Made by a program: the position numbers and the translations under genes | Part shown: positions 1-6,724 of the stretch, piece after piece | Layout of the letters: each line of letters opens with the position of its first letter | Position numbering within the stretch: position 1 is the first letter of the stretch | NCBI GenBank assembly: GCA_029239415.1 | Contig: JAQZAY010000101.1 | Location: 1-11,278, forward strand | DNA from: Pseudomonas sp. | GTDB lineage: Bacteria; Pseudomonadota; Gammaproteobacteria; Pseudomonadales; Pseudomonadaceae | Length of the DNA stretch: 11,278 nt | Reading direction: 5' to 3' | The notes under the pieces: model-generated | Told to the model about the DNA's origin: nothing | What the model saw: the letters and a program-made list of their open reading frames with translations, nothing else | Database searches by the model: none

Positions 1-1
1 G

Positions 2-52
2 GCGTTCGCACTGTTCCAGGCGGGGCTGCTGATCTGGATCGCGACGCGCTAG
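2..52 (+). CDS. C-terminal tail of a probable membrane protein (5' end outside window)
   Basis: Reading from base 2 gives sixteen codons ending in TAG, AFALFQAGLLIWIATR. The tail is strongly hydrophobic with a terminal Thr-Arg, like the last transmembrane helix of an integral membrane protein. The rest of the gene lies before the window, so the family cannot be read. A transporter (for example of the MFS type) is a guess from the hydrophobicity and from Pseudomonas gene order as I remember it. It converges on prmB, with a REP palindrome in the 77-base gap. The fragment is short, so an open frame by chance is possible. Confidence 0.5.
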   Translation, partial: AFALFQAGLLIWIATR

Positions 53-82
53 AACGGCGTCGCCTGGCCGGGCTACACCCGG

Positions 83-108
83 TTCGCTGGCAAGCCAGCG
101 AAGAGGCC
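83..108 (-). repeat. REP-type palindrome, copy 1
   Basis: A perfect 9-bp inverted repeat (TTCGCTGGC / GCCAGCGAA) with a 2-base loop, followed by GAGGCC. Read on the minus strand it is GGCCTC + TTCGCTGGC-TT-GCCAGCGAA. The same unit occurs at 6725-6750 in the opposite orientation, differing only in the loop dinucleotide. The GGCCTCTTCGC start matches the known repetitive extragenic palindrome family of Pseudomonas putida. It lies between two convergent genes, where REPs are typical and may act as a bidirectional terminator or mRNA 3'-end stabiliser. Confidence 0.75.
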
Positions 109-129
109 ATCACTGACACGACGCCGGTG

Positions 130-1038
130 TCACACCCGCGAAGCGAACAGCGCCTGGTGCGCCCGGCACTGCTCGGCCGTGAGCATGAACACGCCATGCC
201 CGCCGCGCTCGAACTCCAGCCAGGCGAAGTCCACCTCGGGGTACAGCGACTCGACATGCACCTGGCTGTTGCCCACCTCGACGATCAGCAAGCCCTTCTG
301 GGTCAGGTGGTCGGCGGCCTCGGCCAGCATCCGCCGCACCAGGTCCAGGCCATCGTTGCCGCAGGCCAGGCCCAGCTCCGGCTCATGGTGGTACTCGGCA
401 GGCATGTCGGCGAAATCCTCGGCGTCGACATACGGCGGGTTGGACAGGATCAGGTCGAAACGCTGCCCCGGCAGGCCGGCGAAACCATCGCCCTGCACGG
501 TGAACACCCGCTCCTCCAGGCCATGGCGCTCGATGTTCTGGTTGGCCACCTCGAGCGCCTCGAACGACAGGTCGGCCAGCACCACCTCGGCCTCGGGGAA
601 CACATCGGCCGCCACGATGCCGATGCAGCCAGAACCGGTGCACAGGTCGAGGATGCGCGCCGGCTCTTCGCCCAGCCACGGCGCAAAGCGATTTTCGATC
701 AGCTCGCCAATCGGCGAGCGCGGCACCAGCACGCGCTCGTCGACCTTGAACGACATGCCGCAGAACCAGGCCTCGCCCAGCAGGTAGGCGGTGGGAATGC
801 GGTCTTCGATACGGCGCTTGAGCAGATGCTGCAGGCGCACGCGCTCATCGTCCTCGAGCTGGCAGTCCAGATAGCCGTCGGCCACCTCCCATGGCAAGTG
901 CAGGGCGCCCAGCACCAGCACGCGGGCTTCGTCCCAGGCATTGTCGGCACCGTGGCCAAAGAACAGGTCATGCTCATGGAAGCGGCTGACCGCCCAGCGG
1001 ATATGGTCGCGCAATGTGCGCAGGCGAGAAGTGATCAC
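130..1038 (-). CDS. prmB: PrmB, ribosomal protein uL3 N5-glutamine methyltransferase
   Basis: A 302-residue SAM-dependent methyltransferase of the HemK/PrmB family, which in E. coli methylates a glutamine of ribosomal protein L3 during 50S assembly. The N-terminal helical substrate-recognition domain covers about residues 1-120. It carries [12 protein letters not shown] (81-92) and [10 protein letters not shown] (105-114); the PRSP form is typical of PrmB rather than PrmC. The Rossmann SAM-binding motif [11 protein letters not shown] is at 131-141 and the glutamine-methyltransferase signature NPPY at 200-203. I chose the GTG start at 1038 because a perfect AAGGAG lies 6 bases upstream; a longer TTG start (1065) would bury that site inside the coding region. 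The length fits the family. It is transcribed away from the hydrolase gene at 1217 and converges on the gene tail at 2-52. The function call is confident; the substrate comes from the family. Confidence 0.95.
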   Translation of the reverse strand: MITSRLRTLRDHIRWAVSRFHEHDLFFGHGADNAWDEARVLVLGALHLPWEVADGYLDCQLEDDERVRLQHLLKRRIEDRIPTAYLLGEAWFCGMSFKVDERVLVPRSPIGELIENRFAPWLGEEPARILDLCTGSGCIGIVAADVFPEAEVVLADLSFEALEVANQNIERHGLEERVFTVQGDGFAGLPGQRFDLILSNPPYVDAEDFADMPAEYHHEPELGLACGNDGLDLVRRMLAEAADHLTQKGLLIVEVGNSQVHVESLYPEVDFAWLEFERGGHGVFMLTAEQCRAHQALFASRV

Positions 1039-1044
1039 GGCAAA

Positions 1045-1050
1045 CTCCTT
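1045..1050 (-). promoter_or_regulatory. Shine-Dalgarno site fixing the prmB start
   Basis: AAGGAG on the minus strand, separated by six bases (TTTGCC) from the GTG at 1038. It decides for GTG over the upstream in-frame TTG at 1065. Confidence 0.8.
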
Positions 1051-1216
1051 TGGAAACAGTGCCAAAGTCTAACAGCCCTGCCGCGCAAATGGTCGCCGCC
1101 GTGCCGTGCGGTGGGCCCGCAGGCCAGTAATCATGCAGGTTGCACTGTCAAGCATTCCCAACGGCGCCAAGGCAAGGGACAATAGCCGGCAAAAGCCCTA
1201 TCCGCAGGAGCCCTTG

Positions 1217-1807
1217 ATGTCCGTTCCAACGACGATGTTCCACCTCACTGGCCGCGCGTACCCACCGGCCAAGCTGAGCCAAGCCAGCCTGGTGATTATC
1301 GATGCGCAAAAGGAATACCTCAGCGGTCCGCTGGCGCTGTCGGGCATGGATGAGGCCGTGGCCAACATCGCCAAGCTGCTCGACGCCGCGCGCAAGGCCG
1401 GGCGCCCGGTCGTCCACGTCCGCCACCTGGGCACCGTGGGCGGCCTGTTCGACCCACAGGGCAGCCGCGGCGAGTTCATCCCGGGGCTCGAGCCGCAGGG
1501 CGACGAGACCGTGATCGAGAAACGCATGCCCAATGCCTTCAAGAACACCGACCTGCACCAGGTCCTGCAGCAGTTCGGCCCGCTCGACCTGATCGTCTGC
1601 GGTTTCATGAGCCATTCGAGCGTCAGCACCACGGTACGCCGCGCCAAGGACTATGGTTATCGCTGTACCCTGGTGGAAGACGCCTCGGCCACCCGCGACC
1701 TGGCCTACAAGGACACGCTCATCCCGGCCGCGCAGATCCACCAGGGCGAAATGGCCGTCATGGCCGACAACTTCGCCTGCGTGGCCCCCACGGCCAGCCT
1801 GATCTGA
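1217..1807 (+). CDS. Isochorismatase-fold (cysteine hydrolase family) protein with Ser at the nucleophile position
   Basis: A 196-residue protein of the isochorismatase-like hydrolase superfamily (nicotinamidases, N-carbamoyl amidases, isochorismatases), cytosolic with no signal peptide. The family catalytic Asp is D29 in VIIDAQKEY (26-34) and the Lys is K102 in VIEKRMPNAF (99-108). The third motif reads VCGFMSHSSVSTTVRRA (127-143). Relatives have GxxxHxCV with Cys as nucleophile, whereas here the aligned residue is Ser135 (codon AGC). C128 lies one strand earlier and does not fill that position by the standard alignment. Isochorismatase itself also works without the Cys, so the protein may be an active hydrolase with different chemistry, a non-amidase, or a binding protein. 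The ATG at 1217 has GGAG six bases upstream; the longer open frame upstream lacks a good start. It diverges from prmB and heads a plus-strand series. The substrate is unknown. Confidence 0.9.
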   Translation: MSVPTTMFHLTGRAYPPAKLSQASLVIIDAQKEYLSGPLALSGMDEAVANIAKLLDAARKAGRPVVHVRHLGTVGGLFDPQGSRGEFIPGLEPQGDETVIEKRMPNAFKNTDLHQVLQQFGPLDLIVCGFMSHSSVSTTVRRAKDYGYRCTLVEDASATRDLAYKDTLIPAAQIHQGEMAVMADNFACVAPTASLI

Positions 1808-1814
1808 TCGACGA

Positions 1815-1834
1815 CCGCCCGGCAGCCCGGGCGG
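1815..1834 (+). terminator. GC-rich hairpin after the hydrolase gene
   Basis: A perfect 8-bp stem CCGCCCGG / CCGGGCGG with a 4-base CAGC loop, starting 7 bases after the hydrolase stop codon. There is no following T-run, so it is not a classic intrinsic terminator. It may attenuate read-through into the membrane protein gene or protect the mRNA 3' end. Confidence 0.45.
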
Positions 1835-1886
1835 AACCGGCAGGCAGGCAGCCAGTCGAATCTCGAATATCACTGAGGAGATCGCG

Positions 1887-2207
1887 ATGAAACGCTCCGA
1901 GGGTTTCGATCCCAAGCGCCTGCGCCAACGCGAACACGGTCACTGGGGCGCTCGCCTGGCCGCTGTTTTCTCCACCCTGCTGGCGGCCTTCGGCATCCTG
2001 CTGGCCATGGCCGGCTTCGCCGGCCTCTTGGGCAACTATGCCGCCTTCGCCGAACTCAACGCCAACCGGCCGCTTGCCATCATCCTGCTGGGCCTGGGCC
2101 TGCTGCTGCTGTACATCGGCGTGCGTTTCTGGCGCCGCAGCCGGATTCGCCTGCGTCGCGGCCGCGAGCTCAACCTCTCCCCGCACCTGATGAAAAAGCA
2201 CGATTGA
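1887..2207 (+). CDS. Small two-helix inner-membrane protein, function unknown
   Basis: A 106-residue protein I do not recognise by family. It has a basic, hydrophilic N-terminus (residues 1-21, rich in Lys/Arg/His). A first hydrophobic helix runs about 22-50 (AAVFSTLLAAFGILLAMAGF and following), with a short polar turn (AELNANRP, 55-62). A second helix runs about 63-79, followed by a very basic tail, RFWRRSRIRLRRGRE (80-94). The positive-inside rule puts both ends in the cytoplasm, a hairpin topology. The start is supported by TGAGGAG six bases before the ATG. It lies between the isochorismatase-fold hydrolase and the smr gene (55-base gap to the next start). A small hypothetical gene sits in the same place in other pseudomonads as I recall (PA1676 in P. 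aeruginosa), so it is probably a real conserved gene. No function can be assigned. Confidence 0.85.
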   Translation: MKRSEGFDPKRLRQREHGHWGARLAAVFSTLLAAFGILLAMAGFAGLLGNYAAFAELNANRPLAIILLGLGLLLLYIGVRFWRRSRIRLRRGRELNLSPHLMKKHD

Positions 2208-2252
2208 CGGTACGACGCCGCCAGGGAGTCGAGTAGACTACGCCGCCCATGT

Positions 2253-2257
2253 GGAGG
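2253..2257 (+). promoter_or_regulatory. Shine-Dalgarno site fixing the smr start
   Basis: GGAGG ends five bases before the ATG at 2263. It overlaps the in-frame GTG at 2251, which therefore cannot use it, so the ATG is the better start. Confidence 0.7.
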
Positions 2258-2262
2258 CATAC

Positions 2263-2823
2263 ATGCAAGACGACGATTTTTCCCTGTTCCGCAGCGAGGT
2301 GCGCGGCGTCAAGCCGATCAAGCACGACCGCGCCGAGACCGGCAAGCCCAAGGCCGACCGCAAGCAGCTGGCGGGCCTGCGCGAAGCCGCCACCGTGAGC
2401 AGCGGCCAGGCACTGGTGATCGACGGCCTGTCGGACCAGTTCGTCATCGACGTGGGCGCCGAGGATGCGCTCGAATGGCGTCGCGACGGCGTGCAGGAAA
2501 CCCAGCTGCGCAAGCTCAAGCTCGGCCAGATCCCCTTCGAGGGCAGCCTCGACCTGCACGGCATGAGCGTGGAGAAGGCCCGCGAGACGCTCTGGGCGTT
2601 CATCGCCGAGGCCACCCGCCTCGAGGTCCGCTGCGCCCGCGTCACCCACGGCAAGGCCGCGCGGCTCGATGGCAAGCGGCCGATGATCAAGAGCCACGTC
2701 AACACCTGGCTGCGCCAGCACCCGCAAGTGCTCGGGTTTGCCTCGTGCCAGCCGCGCCATGGCGGCACCGGGGCGGTGTACGTGATGCTCAAGCGCACCA
2801 TGCTCGATGGGCGCGACGAGTAA
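2263..2823 (+). CDS. Smr/MutS2-type nuclease-domain protein, SmrA-like
   Basis: A 186-residue cytosolic protein with a C-terminal Smr domain, the small nuclease or nucleic-acid-binding module also found at the end of MutS2. The N-terminal part (1-90) contains DDFSLFRSEVRGVKPIK (4-20) and a segment around EWRRDGVQ (71-78), which resemble E. coli SmrA (YdaL). The Smr domain carries LDLHG (96-100), THGK (128-131; the usual form is HGKG/HGxG) and RHGGTGAVYV (165-174). E. coli SmrB cleaves mRNA at collided ribosomes. The spacing and the FRREG/HGGSGA-like motifs place this protein nearer SmrA, whose role is less clear. Nuclease activity on RNA is therefore inference. It sits 72 bases before folE on the same strand and may be co-transcribed with it. 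No T-run hairpin separates it from its neighbours. Confidence 0.9.
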   Translation: MQDDDFSLFRSEVRGVKPIKHDRAETGKPKADRKQLAGLREAATVSSGQALVIDGLSDQFVIDVGAEDALEWRRDGVQETQLRKLKLGQIPFEGSLDLHGMSVEKARETLWAFIAEATRLEVRCARVTHGKAARLDGKRPMIKSHVNTWLRQHPQVLGFASCQPRHGGTGAVYVMLKRTMLDGRDE

Positions 2824-2895
2824 CGCCGCGCTTGCAGCGTGGGCATTGCCGCCGTACCCTTCCTCTTTGCGAATATTCCCCACAGGTTAGGATCC

Positions 2896-3441
2896 ATGTC
2901 CCTGGAACAGAACTACACCGAGATTCTCGGCCAAATCGGCGAGGACATCTCCCGCGAGGGCCTGCTCGACACGCCCAAGCGGGCTGCAAAGGCCATGAAG
3001 TACCTTTGCCGCGGTTACGAACAGACCCTGGAAGAAGTCACCAACGGCGCCCTGTTCAGCTCCGACAACAGCGAGATGGTCCTGGTCAGGGACATCGAGC
3101 TGTACTCGCTGTGCGAGCACCACCTGCTGCCCTTCATCGGCAAGGCGCACGTCGCCTACCTGCCCGCGGGCAAGGTGCTGGGCCTGTCCAAGGTCGCGCG
3201 CATCGTCGACATGTACGCGCGCCGCCTGCAGATCCAGGAAAACATGAGCCGCCAGATCGCCGAGGCGATCCAGCAGGTGACCGGCGCGCACGGCGTGGCC
3301 GTGGTCATCGAGGCCAAGCACATGTGCATGATGATGCGCGGTGTCGAGAAGCAGAACTCGAGCATGGTCACCTCGGTGATGCTCGGCGCGTTCCGCGACA
3401 ATGCCGCCACGCGCATGGAGTTCCTCGGCCTGATCAAGTGA
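2896..3441 (+). CDS. folE: GTP cyclohydrolase I (FolE, type IA)
   Basis: A 181-residue zinc enzyme that converts GTP to 7,8-dihydroneopterin triphosphate, the first step of tetrahydrofolate synthesis. It is expected to form a homodecamer in the cytosol. The zinc ligands are visible as C73 and H76 in LCEHHLLPF (72-80) and C144 in KHMCMMMRG (141-149). The active-site S98-K99 lies in [20 protein letters not shown] (96-115). It is shorter at the N-terminus than the E. coli enzyme (222 aa) but matches the compact form common in Pseudomonas. The ATG at 2896 is preceded only by a weak AGG-type ribosome site (TTAGGATCC). Pseudomonads often carry more than one folE paralogue; this is the copy next to the smr gene, and I cannot number it securely. 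A strong intrinsic terminator closes the unit. Confidence 0.96.
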   Translation: MSLEQNYTEILGQIGEDISREGLLDTPKRAAKAMKYLCRGYEQTLEEVTNGALFSSDNSEMVLVRDIELYSLCEHHLLPFIGKAHVAYLPAGKVLGLSKVARIVDMYARRLQIQENMSRQIAEAIQQVTGAHGVAVVIEAKHMCMMMRGVEKQNSSMVTSVMLGAFRDNAATRMEFLGLIK

Positions 3442-3456
3442 TCGGCCGGGGCCAGG

Positions 3457-3482
3457 AGCCGACCCACGGGGTCGGCTTTTTT
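3457..3482 (+). terminator. Intrinsic (rho-independent) terminator of folE
   Basis: A 9-bp perfect stem AGCCGACCC / GGGTCGGCT with a 3-base ACG loop, running directly into six T residues, 15 bases after the folE stop. This is the clearest intrinsic terminator in the window and separates folE from the glutaredoxin-like gene. Confidence 0.92.
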
Positions 3483-3511
3483 CTGCATTACTGAAAGGAT
3501 CGGGAGTTGCC

Positions 3512-3883
3512 ATGATCGTCAAAGCCCTGCGGGTCGGCCTCGGCCAGCTCATCGTGTTTGGCGACTGGATCAGCCGCCCGGCCAAGCGCAAGCGCGACCC
3601 CGCCGCCCAGGCCCTGGTCGAACAGCAAGCGCGCGGCCTGAGCCTGTACCAGTTCCACGCCTGCCCCTTCTGCGTGAAGACCCGCCGCACGCTGCATCGC
3701 CTGAACGTGCCGGTGGCCCTGCGTGATGCCAAGCACGACCCGGTGCACCGCCAGGCCCTGCTCGAAGGCGGCGGCCGGGTGAAAGTGCCCTGCCTGCGGA
3801 TCGAGGAAGACGGCAAGACCACCTGGATGTACGAGTCCAAGGCCATCATCGCCTACCTGGACAAGCGGTTTTCCGCGGGCTGA
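3512..3883 (+). CDS. Glutaredoxin/GST-N-terminal-domain protein with hydrophobic N-terminal extension
   Basis: A 123-residue thioredoxin-fold protein. The glutaredoxin core starts near residue 43 (LSLYQFHACPFCVKTRR), with the redox motif CPFC at 51-54. The cis-proline loop VPCL is at 92-95, and the glutathione-contacting turn MYESKAIIAYLDKRF spans 106-120. A core of about 80 residues is typical of glutaredoxins and the N-terminal domain of glutathione S-transferases. The first 20 residues are hydrophobic (VGLGQLIVFGDWI) and followed by a basic stretch RPAKRKRD (22-29), suggesting a membrane-associated anchor with the redox domain on the cytoplasmic side; this is inference. The start is supported by GGGAG five bases upstream of the ATG. 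The gene stands alone after the folE terminator. Its function is presumably glutathione-dependent thiol-disulfide exchange; the partner is unknown. C94 next to the cis-Pro is an extra cysteine. Confidence 0.9.
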   Translation: MIVKALRVGLGQLIVFGDWISRPAKRKRDPAAQALVEQQARGLSLYQFHACPFCVKTRRTLHRLNVPVALRDAKHDPVHRQALLEGGGRVKVPCLRIEEDGKTTWMYESKAIIAYLDKRFSAG

Positions 3884-3966
3884 GTGCCATGTCATGGGTG
3901 CATCCAGACCAGGGTGCCCCACAGTCCAGTCCACACCCGACTGTATGGCCAAATTCTGCAACCGCT

Positions 3967-3997
3967 GTACCGCAACCCTTATCCCCCTGCACGGTAC
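3967..3997 (+). promoter_or_regulatory. Possible operator upstream of benE
   Basis: An inverted repeat GTACCG (3967-3972) and CGGTAC (3992-3997), 25 bases centre to centre. A further GTAC occurs near 4018, just ahead of the AAGGA ribosome site of the benE-type gene. The spacing would place the arms on similar faces of the helix, as expected for a dimeric regulator. A six-base arm is weak evidence and could be chance. Confidence 0.25.
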
Positions 3998-4035
3998 GCT
4001 GAAACAATTGCTTACCCGTACAAGGACCGTCCCCC

Positions 4036-5226
4036 ATGCCCGACGCCACCACCGCGCCCCTGCGCCCGCTGGCCGACACCTCTCCCTCCGCCGTGGTCGC
4101 GGGCTTCATCGCCATGCTTACCGGCTACACCAGTTCCCTGGTGCTCATGTTCCAGGCAGGGCAAGCCGCGGGCCTCACCAGCGCGCAGATCTCCTCGTGG
4201 ATCTGGGCCCTGTCCATCGGCATGGCGGTCTGCAGCATCGGCCTCTCCCTGCGCTACCGCACCCCCGTCACCATCGCCTGGTCCACCCCCGGCGCGGCCT
4301 TGCTGATCACCAGCCTGGGCGGCGTGAGCTATGGCGAGGCCATCGGCGCCTACGTCACCTGCGCCGTGCTGGTGCTGCTCTGCGGCCTCACCGGCAGCTT
4401 CGAGCGGCTGGTCAAGCGCATCCCCGCCTCCCTGGCCTCGGCGCTGCTGGCCGGGATCCTGTTCAAGATCGGCAGCGAGATCTTCGTCGCCGCGCAGCAC
4501 CGTACCCTGCTGGTACTGGGCATGTTCTTCAGCTACTTGCTGGTCAAGCGCCTGTCGCCACGCTACTGCGTGCTGGCCGCGCTGGTGGTCGGCACCGCAT
4601 TGTCCGGCGCACTCGGCCTGCTGGACTTCAGCGCCTTCAGCCTGGAGCTGGCCACCCCGGTGTGGACCACGCCGTCCTTCTCGCTCGCCGCCACCATCAG
4701 CATCGGCATCCCGCTGTTCGTGGTCGCCATGACCTCGCAGAACATGCCCGGCATCGCCGTGTTGCGCGCCGACGGCTACCAGGTGCCCGCCTCGCCGCTG
4801 ATCTGCGCCACCGGCTTCGCCTCGCTGCTGCTGGCGCCGTTCGGCTCCCACGGCATCAACCTGGCGGCCATCAGCGCGGCCATCTGCACTGGCCCCCATG
4901 CCCATGAGGACCCGTCCAAGCGCTACACCGCCGCGGTGTGGTGCGGGATCTTCTACGGCATCGCCGGGGTCTTCGGCGCCACCCTGGCAGCGCTGTTCGC
5001 CGCCTTGCCCAAGGAGCTGGTGCTGTCGATCGCCGCCCTGGCGCTGTTCGGCTCGATCATCAACGGCCTGACCGTGGCGATGAGCGAAGCCCGCGAGCGC
5101 GAGGCGGCGCTGATCACCTTCATGGTCACGGCCTCGGGGCTGACGCTGTTCTCGATCGGCTCGGCATTCTGGGGCATTGTCGCGGGCGTGCTGACCCTGC
5201 TAATCCTCAATCCGCGCCAGCGCTGA
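4036..5226 (+). CDS. BenE-family transporter (benzoate/H+ symporter type)
   Basis: A 396-residue inner-membrane protein of the BenE family (TC 2.A.46), whose named member imports benzoate with protons. Almost the whole length is hydrophobic, consistent with about 12-14 membrane segments. Family hallmarks are AWSTPGAALL (81-90), MTSQNMPGIAVLRADGY (232-248), APFGSHGINLAAISAAIC (267-284) and TGPHAHEDPSKRY (285-297), with a final short basic tail NPRQR. The start ATG follows AAGGA at nine bases. No aromatic-ring catabolic genes (benABCD, cat) are in the window, so benzoate as substrate is not supported by context; E. coli YdcO is a similar orphan member. The 3' end overlaps the convergent MocR-type regulator gene by 20 bases, so read-through would yield antisense RNA. 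The family is certain, the substrate is not. Confidence 0.93.
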   Translation: MPDATTAPLRPLADTSPSAVVAGFIAMLTGYTSSLVLMFQAGQAAGLTSAQISSWIWALSIGMAVCSIGLSLRYRTPVTIAWSTPGAALLITSLGGVSYGEAIGAYVTCAVLVLLCGLTGSFERLVKRIPASLASALLAGILFKIGSEIFVAAQHRTLLVLGMFFSYLLVKRLSPRYCVLAALVVGTALSGALGLLDFSAFSLELATPVWTTPSFSLAATISIGIPLFVVAMTSQNMPGIAVLRADGYQVPASPLICATGFASLLLAPFGSHGINLAAISAAICTGPHAHEDPSKRYTAAVWCGIFYGIAGVFGATLAALFAALPKELVLSIAALALFGSIINGLTVAMSEAREREAALITFMVTASGLTLFSIGSAFWGIVAGVLTLLILNPRQR

Positions 5227-6607
5227 GCCCGGTCTGGCGCAAGAACGCCTGCGCGCGGTGGTCCTGTGCGTAGGCGACATTGATCCGTAGCCAGTCACTG
5301 GGCCGCCCCTCGGGATCGAACGCGCTGCCCGGGGTGAGCAGCACCGAGTGCGCCTGCGCCAGGCGCTCGAGGCTGGCAAAGTCCCGCCCGTGCACCCGTG
5401 CCCACACGAACATCCCGCCGTAGGGCTCGCAGAACACTTCCCAGCCCAGGCCCTCCAGCTGCCCCAGCAGCCTGGCCATGGCCTGTCCCAGCCTCATGCG
5501 CAGGCGCTGCACGCACTTGCGGTAGGTGCCGCTGGCCAGCATCTGCCCCACTACCTGCTCGGCAAAACGCGACGTGCCGATGCCGCTGACCATCTTCAAC
5601 TGCGCCAGCCGCGCGACCAGCGCGTCGTCGGCCACCAGGTAGCCCACCCGCAACGAACTGCTCAGGGTCTTGGAGAAGCTCGCCAGGTAGACCACCCGCT
5701 GCTCACTGTCCAGCGTCGCCAGGCGCGTCGCCGGCCCGTCCTGGAAATCCGCGTAGATATCGTCCTCGATGATCCGCAGGTCATGCTCGCGGGCGAGCTC
5801 CAGCAGACGGTAGGCCACCTTTGGCGTCAGGCTGGTCCCGGTCGGGTTGTGGTACAGGCTGTTGATGAACAGGCAGCGCGGCCGGTGCTCGGCCAGCAAC
5901 CGTTCGAGCCTGGCCAGGCACGGCCCAGCGCCGGTGCGTGGCACCTCCAGCATGCGCACCCCGTGCTCGCGCAGCAGGTTGTAGAGGTTGTAGTAGCCTG
6001 GGCTTTCCACCACCACGGTATCGCCTGGCTCGAGCAGCGCCCGCACCAGCAGGTCCAGGCCATGGCTGGCGCCGTGGGTGGTGAGGATGCGCTCGGGCCC
6101 GGCGGCAATCTCCAGTTGCGCCAGCCGCTTGTGCAGCTGCAGGCGCAGGCTGGCCAGGCCCAGGGGCGGACAATAGTCGAACAAATCCTGCGGGTTGCCG
6201 CGGCTGACCTGGCGCACCGCCTGGGCCAGCTCGGTCGCGGGCCGCCAGGCTGCTGGCAGCCAGCCACACCCCAGCTTGAGCCACTCCTCATGCCCCTCGC
6301 GAAACTGCCGCCAGCTGCCATCTACCGCCTCGCCCCAGGCCGCGACATCATCGCGCTGCAAGCCGGGCCTGCGCTCGGCCACGAAAAAGCCCGCCCCATG
6401 CCGCGCCTCCAGCCAGCCACTGGCCACCAGCCGATCGTAGGCCTCGATCACGCACGATGCGCTTACCCCAAGCTCCTGGGCCAGCGAACGGATCGACGGC
6501 AACCGGGCGCCCGGGCGCAGGCGCTGGTGCTCGATCCAGGCCTGGAGGTGGGTGGAGAGTTGCTGGACCAGAGAGGTGGCGGCGTTGCGGTCGAGGATGA
6601 AATGCAT
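5207..6607 (-). CDS. MocR-type transcriptional regulator (GntR wHTH fused to class I aminotransferase domain)
   Basis: A 466-residue PLP-dependent regulator. The GntR winged helix-turn-helix spans about 12-76 (LPSIRSLAQELGVSASCVIEAYDRLVASGW). A linker of about 30-40 residues leads to a fold-type I aminotransferase-like domain to the end. PLP-site residues are all present: NPTG (254-257), the Asp-x-Tyr of EDDIYADF (281-288), the Schiff-base lysine K313 in SFSKTLSSSLRVGY (310-323), and the carboxylate-binding Arg in WLRINVAY (439-446, R441). An intact site suggests it senses an amino acid or amine through PLP chemistry. The ATG at 6607 is chosen because MHFILDRN gives a normal MocR N-terminus; the ribosome site is weak, and an ATG 14 codons upstream is possible. 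It is divergent from the MFS gene and convergent with the benE-type gene. MocR proteins commonly regulate the divergent gene, so the MFS transporter is the likely target. Confidence 0.94.
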   Translation of the reverse strand: MHFILDRNAATSLVQQLSTHLQAWIEHQRLRPGARLPSIRSLAQELGVSASCVIEAYDRLVASGWLEARHGAGFFVAERRPGLQRDDVAAWGEAVDGSWRQFREGHEEWLKLGCGWLPAAWRPATELAQAVRQVSRGNPQDLFDYCPPLGLASLRLQLHKRLAQLEIAAGPERILTTHGASHGLDLLVRALLEPGDTVVVESPGYYNLYNLLREHGVRMLEVPRTGAGPCLARLERLLAEHRPRCLFINSLYHNPTGTSLTPKVAYRLLELAREHDLRIIEDDIYADFQDGPATRLATLDSEQRVVYLASFSKTLSSSLRVGYLVADDALVARLAQLKMVSGIGTSRFAEQVVGQMLASGTYRKCVQRLRMRLGQAMARLLGQLEGLGWEVFCEPYGGMFVWARVHGRDFASLERLAQAHSVLLTPGSAFDPEGRPSDWLRINVAYAQDHRAQAFLRQTGLSAGAD

Positions 6608-6724
6608 GGTGGAAGTGTTTGGTGGTTTTGATCGAACAGTTAAGCACAAATGGCTTGGGAGTGTGTCTTGTTGGATTGAAGCCAGAAAGAGATGCTGGAG
6701 GCATGGAATTGCTGAGTCAGAACT

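Noticed and set aside
127..1185. A 352-codon plus-strand frame opposite prmB
   Set aside because: prmB has all PrmB motifs and a perfect ribosome site; this frame is its shadow.
2475..3494. A 339-codon plus-strand frame spanning smr and folE
   Set aside because: It runs through both well-supported genes in another frame and is dominated by Arg/Pro/His/Ala, a typical frame-shifted product of GC-rich DNA.
3938..3960. Possible sigma-54 -24/-12 promoter (TGGCCAAATTCTGCAA) upstream of the benE-type gene
   Set aside because: The GG and GC elements are nine bases apart instead of the required ten, and the flanking bases match poorly.
4012..4905. A 297-codon minus-strand open frame opposite the benE-type gene
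   Set aside because: Its composition is Gly/Gln/Ala/Asp repeats from antisense codon bias, with no ribosome site. The plus strand carries clear BenE motifs.
6608..6625. Direct repeat GGTGG-N8-GGTGG next to the MocR-type start as an operator
   Set aside because: Five-base repeats are expected by chance in this composition and the repeat abuts the start codon, so I did not list it as a site.
5348..6631. A 427-codon plus-strand open frame opposite the MocR-type gene
   Set aside because: It is rich in Gln/Ala/His/Pro without motifs, while the minus strand encodes a complete wHTH-aminotransferase protein.
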